A stretch of DNA of 8,036 nt from CAZAJS01 sp964485635 (lineage in GTDB: Bacteria > Pseudomonadota > Gammaproteobacteria > Francisellales > Francisellaceae), in the NCBI GenBank assembly GCA_964485635.1, contig CAZAJS010000059.1, forward strand, positions 1 through 8,036, read 5' to 3'. The notes beneath the pieces are model-generated. The model saw only the letters and a list, made by a program, of their open reading frames with translations. It had not been told where the DNA came from and made no database searches. How positions within the stretch are numbered: position 1 is the first letter of the stretch; every line of letters starts with the position of its first letter. Of the stretch, positions 1 through 6,973 are shown in pieces. Both the position numbers and the translations under genes were made by a program.

Positions 1-513
1 TTCATAACTCGCTGCTAATGAGGCATTAACACGATCAACGCGAGTATCAAATTGGCGAGCATAGGCATCAATCTGTTGCAAAATTTCAACTTTCTGTGTG
101 GCTAAAACCCCATCGAAATTGGTATCTGTCGCATAATATCGTGTTGGTGGCTGCTGTTGTGCCTGCTGATTCGCGGCTGCTTGAGCTTTTTGTTGCGAGT
201 GAAATGGAAATGCTAAGGCTTGATGGATCAATTTTTTAAGTGATTGATCCGTTAATTGATTGGAATAGGCAAACCCTGTTTGATCAGAACATATGGCCCG
301 AGCACTGGCCCCTTGATCAATTGAAAATGCCCCTTTTTTCACTAAACGGTCATCTAACACCCAACTCTCAAGCGCTGTTTTTTGTAAATATAAATCACCA
401 AAATCGATATTGGCTTGGCGTAAATCATCTAATAAGGTCTGTAAATTTGTTAAATTTAATCCATTTGGAATCAGTAATTCCTCAATGGCCACTTGCATAT
501 GTTGATCGTTCAT
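1..513 (-). CDS. tldD: TldD metalloprotease, N-terminal part (cut by window edge)
   Basis: Reading from the ATG at 513 gives 171 residues that run open through base 1. They match the N-terminal domain of TldD: GLNLTNL, then FGDLYLQ (38-44), ESWVLDDRLVKKGAFSIDQG (49-68), TGFAYS (79-84) and VNASLAASYE (162-171), each with a clear counterpart in E. coli TldD. In the family, TldD pairs with TldE/PmbA to form a zinc-dependent protease that degrades unfolded peptides and matures some modified peptides and toxins. The HExxxH zinc site lies in the C-terminal half, outside this window. A Gln/Ala-rich stretch at residues 107-121 sits where family members vary. AAGAAGAG lies just upstream of the start. 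The gene follows yciO by 16 bases and is probably co-transcribed with it. Identity is secure; whether the full gene is intact cannot be seen. Confidence 0.93.
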   Translation of the reverse strand, partial: MNDQHMQVAIEELLIPNGLNLTNLQTLLDDLRQANIDFGDLYLQKTALESWVLDDRLVKKGAFSIDQGASARAICSDQTGFAYSNQLTDQSLKKLIHQALAFPFHSQQKAQAAANQQAQQQPPTRYYATDTNFDGVLATQKVEILQQIDAYARQFDTRVDRVNASLAASYE

Positions 514-529
514 GGTTCTCTTCTTATGA

Positions 530-1150
530 TTAGTCAAACAAACTGGTTGAACCACCACCAACCCGCAGTATTTCTGCTGGTGAAAGCGTCATATCAACCA
601 CCGTTGTCGGCTGCATGCCACAATAATCTGTTTCAACAATACAGTCAATCTGACTGGCCACGTCAGCCGGAATATCATCTAAATAGGTCACCGGTGTTTC
701 TTGGTCTGGTAAAATGAAAGTCGAACTTAATAATGGCATTTTTAATTGTTCAGTAATGGCTAATGGGATTTCATGATCTGGGATCCGAATGCCAATCGTT
801 TTTTTACTTTTGTTCATCATGACGACTGGCACTTTCGATGTGGCCGGTAAAATAAAGGTATAATGCCCTGGCGTGGCTTTTTTTAAAAGTCGAAATGTCT
901 GAGTGTTGACCTTAGCAAAATTGGCAATTTGCGCTAAATCTCGGCAGATAATCGTAAAGTTATGTGTATTATCTAATTGTCGAATTGCTTTAATCGTTTC
1001 TAAGGGTTTTTTCGAGCCCATTAAACAACCTAGTGCATAACCTGAATCAGTCGGATAGGCAATCACCCCCCCTTGATGTAAAATACGATCAATTTCAGCA
1101 AGTCCCTGCGGGTCTGGCCGATAACGATTAAGTTCAATACGCTGCGTCAT
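530..1150 (-). CDS. yciO: YciO, Sua5/YrdC-family protein (threonylcarbamoyl-AMP synthase-like)
   Basis: The 206-residue product has the same length as E. coli YciO and aligns along its whole length. Landmarks are GGVIAYPTDSGYALGC (27-42), IRQLDNTHNFTIICRDL (56-72), TPGHYTFILPAT (93-104), KTIGIRIPDH (117-126), PTTVVDM (181-187) and ILRVGGG (194-200). The fold binds nucleotide and double-stranded RNA. The related enzymes TsaC and Sua5 make threonylcarbamoyl-AMP from threonine, bicarbonate and ATP for the t6A37 tRNA modification. YciO is a separate branch whose cellular role is less certain, and whether a TsaC exists elsewhere cannot be seen here. The start at 1150 has only a weak GAG-type ribosome site. 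The gene is divergent from yciB and leads into tldD after a 16-base gap. Confidence 0.93.
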   Translation of the reverse strand: MTQRIELNRYRPDPQGLAEIDRILHQGGVIAYPTDSGYALGCLMGSKKPLETIKAIRQLDNTHNFTIICRDLAQIANFAKVNTQTFRLLKKATPGHYTFILPATSKVPVVMMNKSKKTIGIRIPDHEIPLAITEQLKMPLLSSTFILPDQETPVTYLDDIPADVASQIDCIVETDYCGMQPTTVVDMTLSPAEILRVGGGSTSLFD

Positions 1151-1171
1151 CTTTTATTCTCATTTGATTTT

Positions 1172-1200
1172 ATACTACAATAACAGATCAGATATTCTAA
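1172..1200 (-). promoter_or_regulatory. Weak promoter candidate for yciO-tldD
   Basis: On the minus strand, TTAGAA (1195-1200) and TAGTAT (1172-1177) are separated by 17 bp and end 22 bp before the yciO start. The -35 matches consensus at three of six positions and the -10 at four of six. The 77-bp gap must serve both yciO and the divergent yciB, but no equally placed plus-strand pair for yciB stood out. Confidence 0.25.
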
Positions 1201-1227
1201 CATATTGTTGCACCATAGAGGAAACCC

Positions 1228-1791
1228 ATGCGTAAATTATTTTTTGACTTCTTTCCAGTCATTTGCTTTTTCATTGCTTATAAATTGACCAACTTTTTTG
1301 TTGCCACCGCGGTGATTATGATTGCTATGGCGATTCAAATTGGCTATGAATGGTGGCGTTATCACCGAGTCACCCCGCTTTATTTTATTTCCGCGATTTT
1401 TGTGTTTATTTTTGGCGGACTAACCATTTATCTACATGATAGTGAATTTTTACAATGGAAAGTCTCGATCGTCAACTGGTTGCTGGGGGCCGCTTTTTTG
1501 ATTTCTTCGTGGTTGCCGGGCAAACCGATCATTCAATATATGATGGATGGCACATTGGCATTACCACCTCTGATCTGGGACCGTCTTAATGCCATGTGGG
1601 GACTTTTCTTTTGCTTGCTTGGGACTATTAATTTATATGTCATGTTTTATTGGTCGCAAGCCGCTTGGGTCAACTTTAAACTATTTGGCATCTTAGGATT
1701 AACATTAATGTTTGTGATACTACAAGGGGCTTACTTGTATCGCTATGTTGAAACAGACCCCCATGATTCACACAATAATGACGAAGCTTAA
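1228..1791 (+). CDS. yciB: YciB, septation protein A family inner-membrane protein
   Basis: The 187-residue product is close in length to E. coli YciB (179) and shares its features: MRKLFFDFFPVICFF at the start, VATAVIMIAMAIQIGYEW (25-42), FGGLTIYLHDSEFLQWKVSI (62-81), WLPGKPIIQYM (95-105) and WVNFKLFGILGLTLMF (147-162). Hydrophobic stretches lie roughly at 7-40, 49-69, 79-96, 121-142 and 147-171, as expected for a polytopic inner-membrane protein. The last 15 residues are hydrophilic with Asp, His and Asn. The family is linked to cell-envelope synthesis and normal septation; its molecular activity is not known. A good AGAGGA ribosome site (1217-1222) precedes the ATG. It is the only plus-strand gene here, divergent from yciO and convergent with infA. 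Confidence 0.94.
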   Translation: MRKLFFDFFPVICFFIAYKLTNFFVATAVIMIAMAIQIGYEWWRYHRVTPLYFISAIFVFIFGGLTIYLHDSEFLQWKVSIVNWLLGAAFLISSWLPGKPIIQYMMDGTLALPPLIWDRLNAMWGLFFCLLGTINLYVMFYWSQAAWVNFKLFGILGLTLMFVILQGAYLYRYVETDPHDSHNNDEA

Positions 1792-1819
1792 AAGATTATC
1801 ATGAGCGTTTGATAAGGCC

Positions 1820-1873
1820 CCACTTTGAAAAGATTTAAGGAGCTTTAAAAAGTGGCGTAATATTTTTATTTAT
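1820..1873 (+). terminator. Likely terminator after yciB
   Basis: CCACTTT (1820-1826) pairs with AAAGTGG (1849-1855). After a 2x2 internal loop, AAAG (1829-1832) pairs with CTTT (1843-1846) around a 10-base loop. A T-rich tract (1861-1873, TATTTTTATTTAT) follows after five bases. The polarity suits yciB. In the infA direction no T-tract follows. A smaller 6-bp stem (TTATCA/TGATAA, 1796-1815) lies just before it. Confidence 0.5.
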
Positions 1874-2084
1874 TACGAAATTTAATGCGGCCTTTATTTA
1901 AATCGTAAGGCGTCATTTCAACAGTGACTTTATCACCCGTTAAAATACGGATATAATTCTTACGCATCTTGCCTGAAATATGCGCTGTAATCATATGCCC
2001 ATTTTCAAGCTCGACCCGAAAAACCGTATTCGGTAACGCTTCAACTACCGTTCCTTCCATTTCAATACAATCTGATTTTGACAT
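1866..2084 (-). CDS. infA: Translation initiation factor IF-1
   Basis: The 72-residue product is the single S1-type OB-fold factor that binds the 30S A site and assists IF-2 and IF-3 during initiation. Conserved blocks are EGTVVEALPNT, FRVELENGH, TAHISGKMRKNYIRILTGD and VTVEMTPYDLNKGRIKFR, nearly identical to E. coli IF-1. I start it at 2084 (MSKSD). This gives the family's usual length, and the promoter at 2130-2158 would leave only a few bases of leader for the in-frame ATG at 2114. The ribosome site is weak (AAAAGAAA). The gene is single, convergent with yciB, and separated from the lipoprotein gene upstream by about 420 bases. Confidence 0.97.
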   Translation of the reverse strand: MSKSDCIEMEGTVVEALPNTVFRVELENGHMITAHISGKMRKNYIRILTGDKVTVEMTPYDLNKGRIKFRNK

Positions 2085-2129
2085 AATATTTGTTTCTTTT
2101 GACTCGTTGAACATACTTTGATTTTCTTT

Positions 2130-2158
2130 ATTATGCCAATCTTTCGTTACAGAATCAA
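2130..2158 (-). promoter_or_regulatory. infA promoter
   Basis: On the minus strand, TTGATT (2153-2158) and CATAAT (2130-2135) are 17 bp apart. The -10 is preceded by TGG, giving an extended -10 (TGGCATAAT). Transcription would begin near 2123, leaving about 39 bases of leader before the ATG at 2084. This is the best-formed sigma70-type promoter in the window. Confidence 0.65.
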
Positions 2159-2508
2159 GCCTTATCTGTCATTGTGGATTTTTATCATTCAAATAATTGT
2201 GACACGATCAGACAAACTTGCTTGCGATATCAGTGTTTTATTTGCCTTTGGAATTACTTTAAGCATCCTTCACAGACATACCCCACCCTGATCATCAAGA
2301 TAGATGCTAATAAGCGCTCATGAAGTATTTAGATAACATCACAAAACAAAAAAACATCACTGATCATACTTTAAAATGATGCAATGATGGCCCTGAGCAG
2401 TCTATGAAGTCATTAAGGAAAAATAAAATCAGGAGAATCAACAAATTATTAGAAAGCAAATCATGCAAATAACATAAGCTACTTTCTAATACGATTAATT
2501 ATTGCATT
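2159..2508. other. Intergenic stretch between infA promoter and lipoprotein gene
   Basis: No credible gene was found on either strand, and no tRNA-like T-arm or acceptor pairing. It holds a possible terminator (2447-2491) and two copies of AACATCAC 18 bp apart (2335-2342 and 2353-2360). Otherwise it is AT-rich sequence without recognisable structure. Confidence 0.5.
2447..2491 (-). terminator. Possible terminator after the lipoprotein gene
   Basis: A perfect 10-bp inverted repeat, TATTAGAAAG (2447-2456) and CTTTCTAATA (2482-2491), lies 18 bases beyond the lipoprotein stop codon. The stem is AT-rich and the loop is 25 bases long. The following minus-strand sequence (ATTTGTTGATT) is only loosely T-rich. 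Its position fits a terminator, but it would be a weak one. Confidence 0.35.
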
Positions 2509-5500
2509 TTATTTAATAGTCATTTCGGCATTTTCTAACAATCGGACCATTGTATGTGGCATTGCCGTCAAAGTCTGCCATTGGCTTCCATCATAATAAT
2601 GTAGATATTCATCTTGATCGGTAGACGCATATATCGTATGGCCATTTTCAACGACTAACCCATACGTATGTGGGTTTTCATTAGGTGACAGTTTGTACAT
2701 AGGTCCATCCCCAATTTGATGCAGTTGACTTGAATCAGTCAAAGGCAATGACACTTGATAGACAGAAGCCATTCCTGTTCCTTGATATAATGCATTACCT
2801 TGTGCCACAAGGCTATGACTGCTTCCTGTGTCATCAGATAGGACTTTATCCCAAGTATTTGATTTAGAGTTTAATTGATACACATTCCTATTTTTGCTTG
2901 TTGCAGCATATATGTTACCATTATGATGTGTTAGCCCATCAACATTACTACCCAAACCTGTTCCAATAATATCCACTGTTTGATCAAATTGTGAGACCAA
3001 ACCTTTAAATACAAACCCATGTTGTGTGCCAACATACAATTGGTTACCATCGATATCTAAAGAAGCTGTATGGTATCGACCCAAATTGTATTTTTTATCT
3101 AATGTAAATTGTGCATCATTTGATGTTGCTGCTGTTTTCTTTGCTACTTGGTAAATATTGCTATCTTCATTCCGTCCTAGATAAAGATCACCATTTGCAG
3201 CAACAGCTAACCCATCCATATTGCCTTGATCATCAAATGACACAACTGGCTGCCAAGTACCTTTAATATCATTTAGTGGCACACGATACAACGTCGTTGG
3301 ATCTTTTTCGAATGTACCGGCATACAGATAGGCTTGACTTTGCAAATGATACTCATAGTTCATACTATTATTTTGCACATCATTAATTGAAAAATTTGCA
3401 TCAAGCGATGGATTATCACTATTTGCTAAGTTTTGATCATGAACGTAAATATTACAAGATTTATCAGCATCAAGTTCAACAGTTGAATCAGACAAATCAC
3501 ATGGGTTAGGGCAAGATTTTTTGGTACACCAATCATTATCTTTTCCTTGCCACAATTCAAAATTACCTGTTTGATCATTTAATTGATATGTAAATACGCC
3601 ATGGCCTGTTCCATTGTTAGTTACTTTAATGGATTTTAACCGTAAATGGTTATGATCTGGATTGACAGAGCTAGTTAATGAAGGTTTATTGGCTTTTACC
3701 GCGAAACTATGTCGATAAGAGTCGTCTAAATTTGTCGTATCATTTAAGATTTTTAAATCATACATGCCTGGTTTGACACGATAATCACTTACTACAACGG
3801 CTAATTGACAACTATCCCCATACTTGACCGTGTCACCAGATAAGCAAGTTGATTGCTCAGGATCACTTGAAATTGTCATACTCTTAGGCTCAACCCCAGC
3901 AGTCTTATTCGCCAAAATTTGGTAATCACTAGCATTTGTTGATGGATGCCAATCAAATGGCCCACCATTTGTTATTTTAATGGGCGTTGTTTTCGGTTCA
4001 ACAGAACCATCGATTGGCTTATCAACCGTTCTTGTGCCTCTTTGCATCCGAACAATGACACCACCAACATTTATATCTGAGCTGGCTTGCAGTTGTTTGC
4101 CTTGACTATTGTGATAATGAACATGGATGTTGCCTTGACCAACCGCTTTTTCGTCAGCAATGAACTTAATAACACATGTTTCATTTGGCCCTAAACTCGC
4201 ACCTGGGATGCAGGTCGAGTTGTCTTGGTCAATAGAAACCCCCTTAGGTAAGTCAAGCGTTCCTAAATCATCAATTAATAAGCGATCATTACTGGTATTG
4301 ACAAAATCAACACCCACACTGGTATGACGTTGATTAATAGCAACCTGCTTTTCAGATAATTGGCCTGGCTGAATCCCGACTTTGATTTCAGGGGCAATTG
4401 TTTGCATATTCGCTGCTGTTACCGTAATGCCTTGCTGTTTTGCATTATGGGTTAATTCTTTATAATGCGATTGAATCAATGATTCAGTCTCTTGATTATC
4501 GGGAACAGCAATACGGAAGGTATGTGATTGACCTGGTTTTAAATCTTGCTTTAGTACAAGGTCTGATTTGACAAAGTCTTTAAGCCAATCTGGTACATTT
4601 AATGCCACATGATTCAAGGCTTGATTGGTTGTATTGGCAATGGTGATACTCGTGGTATGCCCTGGTGAGACTTTAGGCTGGTGATCTAAGTTTAATGAAA
4701 CCAATTGATCACTATTTTCTGGTACCACAGTGGTATTGAAGACTTTTTCTAATGTTCCGGCTTTCGGATCATCGGTATCAACCAATAATGTATCGTTAAA
4801 ATCCCCATCAATCTGACTAGTCACATTGACCCAGATATTACAATGATCACCCGGAGCTAGCGTTGTCTGATCAGTACAAGAGCTGTTTTCTGTATCAATT
4901 TGATAAACACTACCATCTTTAAAGTCAATACTGTTAATATTAACAGCCTTTTCTGCTGAGCTATGATTTGACACAATAACGTTGAAACGCGCTGTTTTCC
5001 CAACACTCATGACATCCGGTAGTTGATTCGTGCCACTTGAACTAATATTTAAATTATCTTGTTGCACGGTCACTGGGATGGTTTTATCTGCTGATAAGTT
5101 GCCGGTTTGGTGAATCGTTAATTCATTGGCATCAAGGTGTGCTTGACGATCAGCTTGAATTTCTAATGTACACGATTCTCCAGGCTTGACTGATTGATCA
5201 GTTAAGCAACTGCCTGATGTAATTTCAAGACCTGTGCTATCATCAAAAGTATAATCTTGCGCTTGATTCGGTGTTTGCCAATCAAATTGTCCGTCATTAA
5301 GCAAGGTTAATTTTGTTTTAATTGGGGCATCTGTATTCGAACGAATAATGACATTTGGGCCTTTTAGATCAATATCACTTGGCTTTAATGTATTATCAAC
5401 CGAAATGTCAAAGTCATCCAGGTCAAAGGCATCGCCCTGTTGTGTCGTATAATGAAGTTTTAATTTACCACTGCCTTGTGCATTCGTTGCAACATCTAAT

Positions 5501-6570
5501 GTCAAATGACAAACTTCATGAGGCTCTAATTCACGATTACTGCATTGATCATCTTGAATGCTGATCCCAGATAAATCTTGGCCTTCAAGTGTAGCTTGAT
5601 TTAACTGAATGGGGTTTGAGCTAACATTTTCTAATGCGACTTTTTTGCGAACGACTTTATCAATATTATTGAAACTGTTTACATTATCTGGTTTTTTTAG
5701 TGGTTGAGCGACAACAGTTAATGGTAAGTAAAAATATTTTAGATTAGCTGCTTTGACATAAAAATCATTCGACTCTGATGCATTGTTCGCTAGGTTTTGC
5801 ACATGCTTTTTTAACACATCAACAGTTTGTTGTGACCCATCAAGATAAAAGCTTAACGTCGTTTCTTGATTTGGATTTAATCCATCTTCTTGACTTAAAT
5901 GCTTATCTTTAGCAATCGCCTCTAAATAGTCTGGTAACACGACTTGCAAGTTATTGACTTGTTTGTCTGAGGTGTTTTTGACTTGAATCTGGACCTTGCT
6001 GCTTGGAACAATCATCGGCTCATTTAACAATGTCACACTTGGCAATTGAGAGGCATCAATCTTGTCACGATCAATAAAATCCATTGATAATGGATGATGC
6101 ACTGTTTTTTGATTGGATGCGACTAATACATCTGTTTCCACATGTTGCGCTTTATCACTGTCGACTTCAGCTTTAATATGACAGCTTTCCCCTGGGATTA
6201 AAGTTGCTCCTTGTCCAGTTTTAGGATCCCAACAAGGGTTATCAACCCCTCTTGTTACAACTTTAAATGACAAGCCGTCTGGATGGTCTTGTAAGTCAAT
6301 ATCTTTAATTTTAAGTGATTGAGTACTTGAATCACCCTTAATAGCGGCTAGTTTGTTTTGCTCACGCCCATAGCTCAATGTTGATTCGAAAATGGCCGTT
6401 TCACCTTGAATCACCGTTGTTGGCTCTTCTTGCGTGGTGATCGATGAGGATGGTTGAACAGGGTTATTCCCTCCCCCTGAATCAGAATCTGAGCTATTAC
6501 AGGCGGTTGCCCCTAATGTCATTGTCATCATTAAAAAAAGTTTACTTAATTTAACATTACTTGACTTCAT
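2509..6570 (-). CDS. Large multi-module lipoprotein with duplicated beta-sandwich units and C-terminal propeller-like repeats
   Basis: I do not recognise this 1353-residue protein as a named family. A Lys-containing n-region, the hydrophobic run LFLMMTMTLGATA and Cys24 form a lipoprotein signal. The residues after it (NSSDSDSGGG) are flexible, and no Asp follows the Cys, which suits outer-membrane sorting. Residues 50-503 and 512-958 are two related units of four modules each. Three modules per unit carry Cys pairs near a PGxSC-like turn: 113/130, 343/354, 455/467, then 565/577, 787/799, 909/921. This resembles ASH or choice-of-anchor-D beta-sandwich modules (inference). A seventh Cys module follows (1015, 1020, 1024, 1039). 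Residues 1076-1350 contain six repeats of about 45 residues without cysteine, typified by NGDLYLG, NQLYVGT and NGNIYAAT, suggesting a six-bladed propeller. AAGGA (6578-6582) precedes the ATG by seven bases. The gene stands alone. Adhesion, ligand binding or an envelope structural role are all possible. Confidence 0.85.
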   Translation of the reverse strand: MKSSNVKLSKLFLMMTMTLGATACNSSDSDSGGGNNPVQPSSSITTQEEPTTVIQGETAIFESTLSYGREQNKLAAIKGDSSTQSLKIKDIDLQDHPDGLSFKVVTRGVDNPCWDPKTGQGATLIPGESCHIKAEVDSDKAQHVETDVLVASNQKTVHHPLSMDFIDRDKIDASQLPSVTLLNEPMIVPSSKVQIQVKNTSDKQVNNLQVVLPDYLEAIAKDKHLSQEDGLNPNQETTLSFYLDGSQQTVDVLKKHVQNLANNASESNDFYVKAANLKYFYLPLTVVAQPLKKPDNVNSFNNIDKVVRKKVALENVSSNPIQLNQATLEGQDLSGISIQDDQCSNRELEPHEVCHLTLDVATNAQGSGKLKLHYTTQQGDAFDLDDFDISVDNTLKPSDIDLKGPNVIIRSNTDAPIKTKLTLLNDGQFDWQTPNQAQDYTFDDSTGLEITSGSCLTDQSVKPGESCTLEIQADRQAHLDANELTIHQTGNLSADKTIPVTVQQDNLNISSSGTNQLPDVMSVGKTARFNVIVSNHSSAEKAVNINSIDFKDGSVYQIDTENSSCTDQTTLAPGDHCNIWVNVTSQIDGDFNDTLLVDTDDPKAGTLEKVFNTTVVPENSDQLVSLNLDHQPKVSPGHTTSITIANTTNQALNHVALNVPDWLKDFVKSDLVLKQDLKPGQSHTFRIAVPDNQETESLIQSHYKELTHNAKQQGITVTAANMQTIAPEIKVGIQPGQLSEKQVAINQRHTSVGVDFVNTSNDRLLIDDLGTLDLPKGVSIDQDNSTCIPGASLGPNETCVIKFIADEKAVGQGNIHVHYHNSQGKQLQASSDINVGGVIVRMQRGTRTVDKPIDGSVEPKTTPIKITNGGPFDWHPSTNASDYQILANKTAGVEPKSMTISSDPEQSTCLSGDTVKYGDSCQLAVVVSDYRVKPGMYDLKILNDTTNLDDSYRHSFAVKANKPSLTSSVNPDHNHLRLKSIKVTNNGTGHGVFTYQLNDQTGNFELWQGKDNDWCTKKSCPNPCDLSDSTVELDADKSCNIYVHDQNLANSDNPSLDANFSINDVQNNSMNYEYHLQSQAYLYAGTFEKDPTTLYRVPLNDIKGTWQPVVSFDDQGNMDGLAVAANGDLYLGRNEDSNIYQVAKKTAATSNDAQFTLDKKYNLGRYHTASLDIDGNQLYVGTQHGFVFKGLVSQFDQTVDIIGTGLGSNVDGLTHHNGNIYAATSKNRNVYQLNSKSNTWDKVLSDDTGSSHSLVAQGNALYQGTGMASVYQVSLPLTDSSQLHQIGDGPMYKLSPNENPHTYGLVVENGHTIYASTDQDEYLHYYDGSQWQTLTAMPHTMVRLLENAEMTIK
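3697..5037 (-). repeat. Second copy of the ~450-residue unit in the lipoprotein
   Basis: Residues 512-958 repeat the four-module order of the first copy: a Cys module (565/577), a Cys-free module (622-733, with NHVALNVPDWL and VTAANM), a Cys module (787/799) and a Cys module (909/921) containing GPFDWHPSTNASDY. Matching landmarks are offset by 443-454 residues throughout. This points to one ancestral tandem duplication and not to independent module gain. Confidence 0.7.
5062..6423 (-). repeat. First copy of the ~450-residue unit in the lipoprotein
   Basis: Residues 50-503 hold four modules: a Cys-pair module (about 50-165), a module without Cys (180-290, with NNLQVVLPDYL and VKAANL), a second Cys module (300-392) and a third Cys module (400-503) containing GQFDWQTPNQAQDY. 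Each has an equivalent in the same order in the second copy. Similarity is visible in protein; the two DNA copies look diverged. Boundaries are approximate. Confidence 0.7.
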
Positions 6571-6693
6571 TTTTTTATCCTTAGTTAATCGGCTTTTAAA
6601 CTTATTAAGTTATTCACATCATCCCATAAATTTTCCTTAAAAACAAGTTCAATACAATTAAACTGTATTAAAAATAATCGATTCATCTTCCGT

Positions 6694-6723
6694 ATTATGC
6701 CATCACTCATTCTCTTAATTACA
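6694..6723 (-). promoter_or_regulatory. Promoter candidate for the lipoprotein gene
   Basis: CATAAT (6694-6699) preceded by TGG forms the same extended -10 (TGGCATAAT) seen before infA. The best -35 is TTGTAA, 19 bp upstream, which is loose. Extended -10 promoters often tolerate a poor -35. Transcription would start near 6688, giving a leader of about 117 bases. Confidence 0.45.
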
Positions 6724-6882
6724 AACCCTCTTAAAACTTTAAACTCATGTTTTTAAAAGCCACTTCCCATATTCTAAATTTAAAGCATTGCAAATAACTC
6801 CAAAGGTTACTCAAAAACGCTGAAATGACAGTGACAAAACAGGCAAAATAAACGACTTTAACCGATTTGACATTTATTCAAA

Positions 6883-6917
6883 ATCAAAGGCTTTTTGATC
6901 ATAATCAGGCCTTTGAT
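6883..6917 (-). terminator. Probable terminator after the hsdR-peptidase genes
   Basis: A perfect 9-bp inverted repeat, ATCAAAGGC (6883-6891) and GCCTTTGAT (6909-6917), encloses a 17-base loop. On the minus strand the stem is followed by TTTGAATAAATG and preceded by an A-run, which is T6 at 6925-6930 on the plus strand. It lies 57 bases past the peptidase stop, so its position fits the end of that transcript. The A/T runs on both sides could let it act in both directions. Confidence 0.5.
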
Positions 6918-6973
6918 CAATGACTTTTTTGTTGTGCTTCGTTTAAATCACAATGATGCTTCCGACCTTAAGA

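Larger units (their letters stand above)
6571..6973. other. Intergenic stretch between peptidase gene and lipoprotein gene
   Basis: This AT-rich gap of about 400 bp holds a probable terminator (6883-6917), a promoter candidate (6694-6699) and a leader of about 117 bases for the lipoprotein gene. The leader contains a minimal start-stop unit with its own AAGGA (6619-6638). No convincing gene or RNA gene was found between 6720 and 6880. Confidence 0.5.

Noticed and set aside
240..533. Open frame of 97 codons on the plus strand.
   Set aside because: It is antisense to the conserved N-terminal part of TldD, which explains the sequence.
493..717. Open frame of 74 codons on the plus strand.
   Set aside because: It lies across the tldD start and the conserved end of yciO on the opposite strand, with no family features.
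2085..2114. Upstream in-frame ATG at 2114 that would extend IF-1 by ten residues.
   Set aside because: IF-1 is normally about 72 residues, the extra residues match nothing in the family, and the promoter at 2130-2158 would leave almost no leader.
2335..2360. Direct repeat AACATCAC, two copies 18 bp apart.
   Set aside because: It is only eight bases, in AT-rich DNA, away from any promoter candidate. It is too short to call an operator or attachment site.
5355..5564. Open frame of 69 codons on the plus strand.
   Set aside because: It is antisense to the lipoprotein repeat region and has no recognisable content.
6585..6710. A 41-codon minus-strand frame starting MSDGIIRK before the lipoprotein gene.
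   Set aside because: It has no properly spaced ribosome site, its start lies upstream of the likely transcription start, and frames of this length arise by chance.
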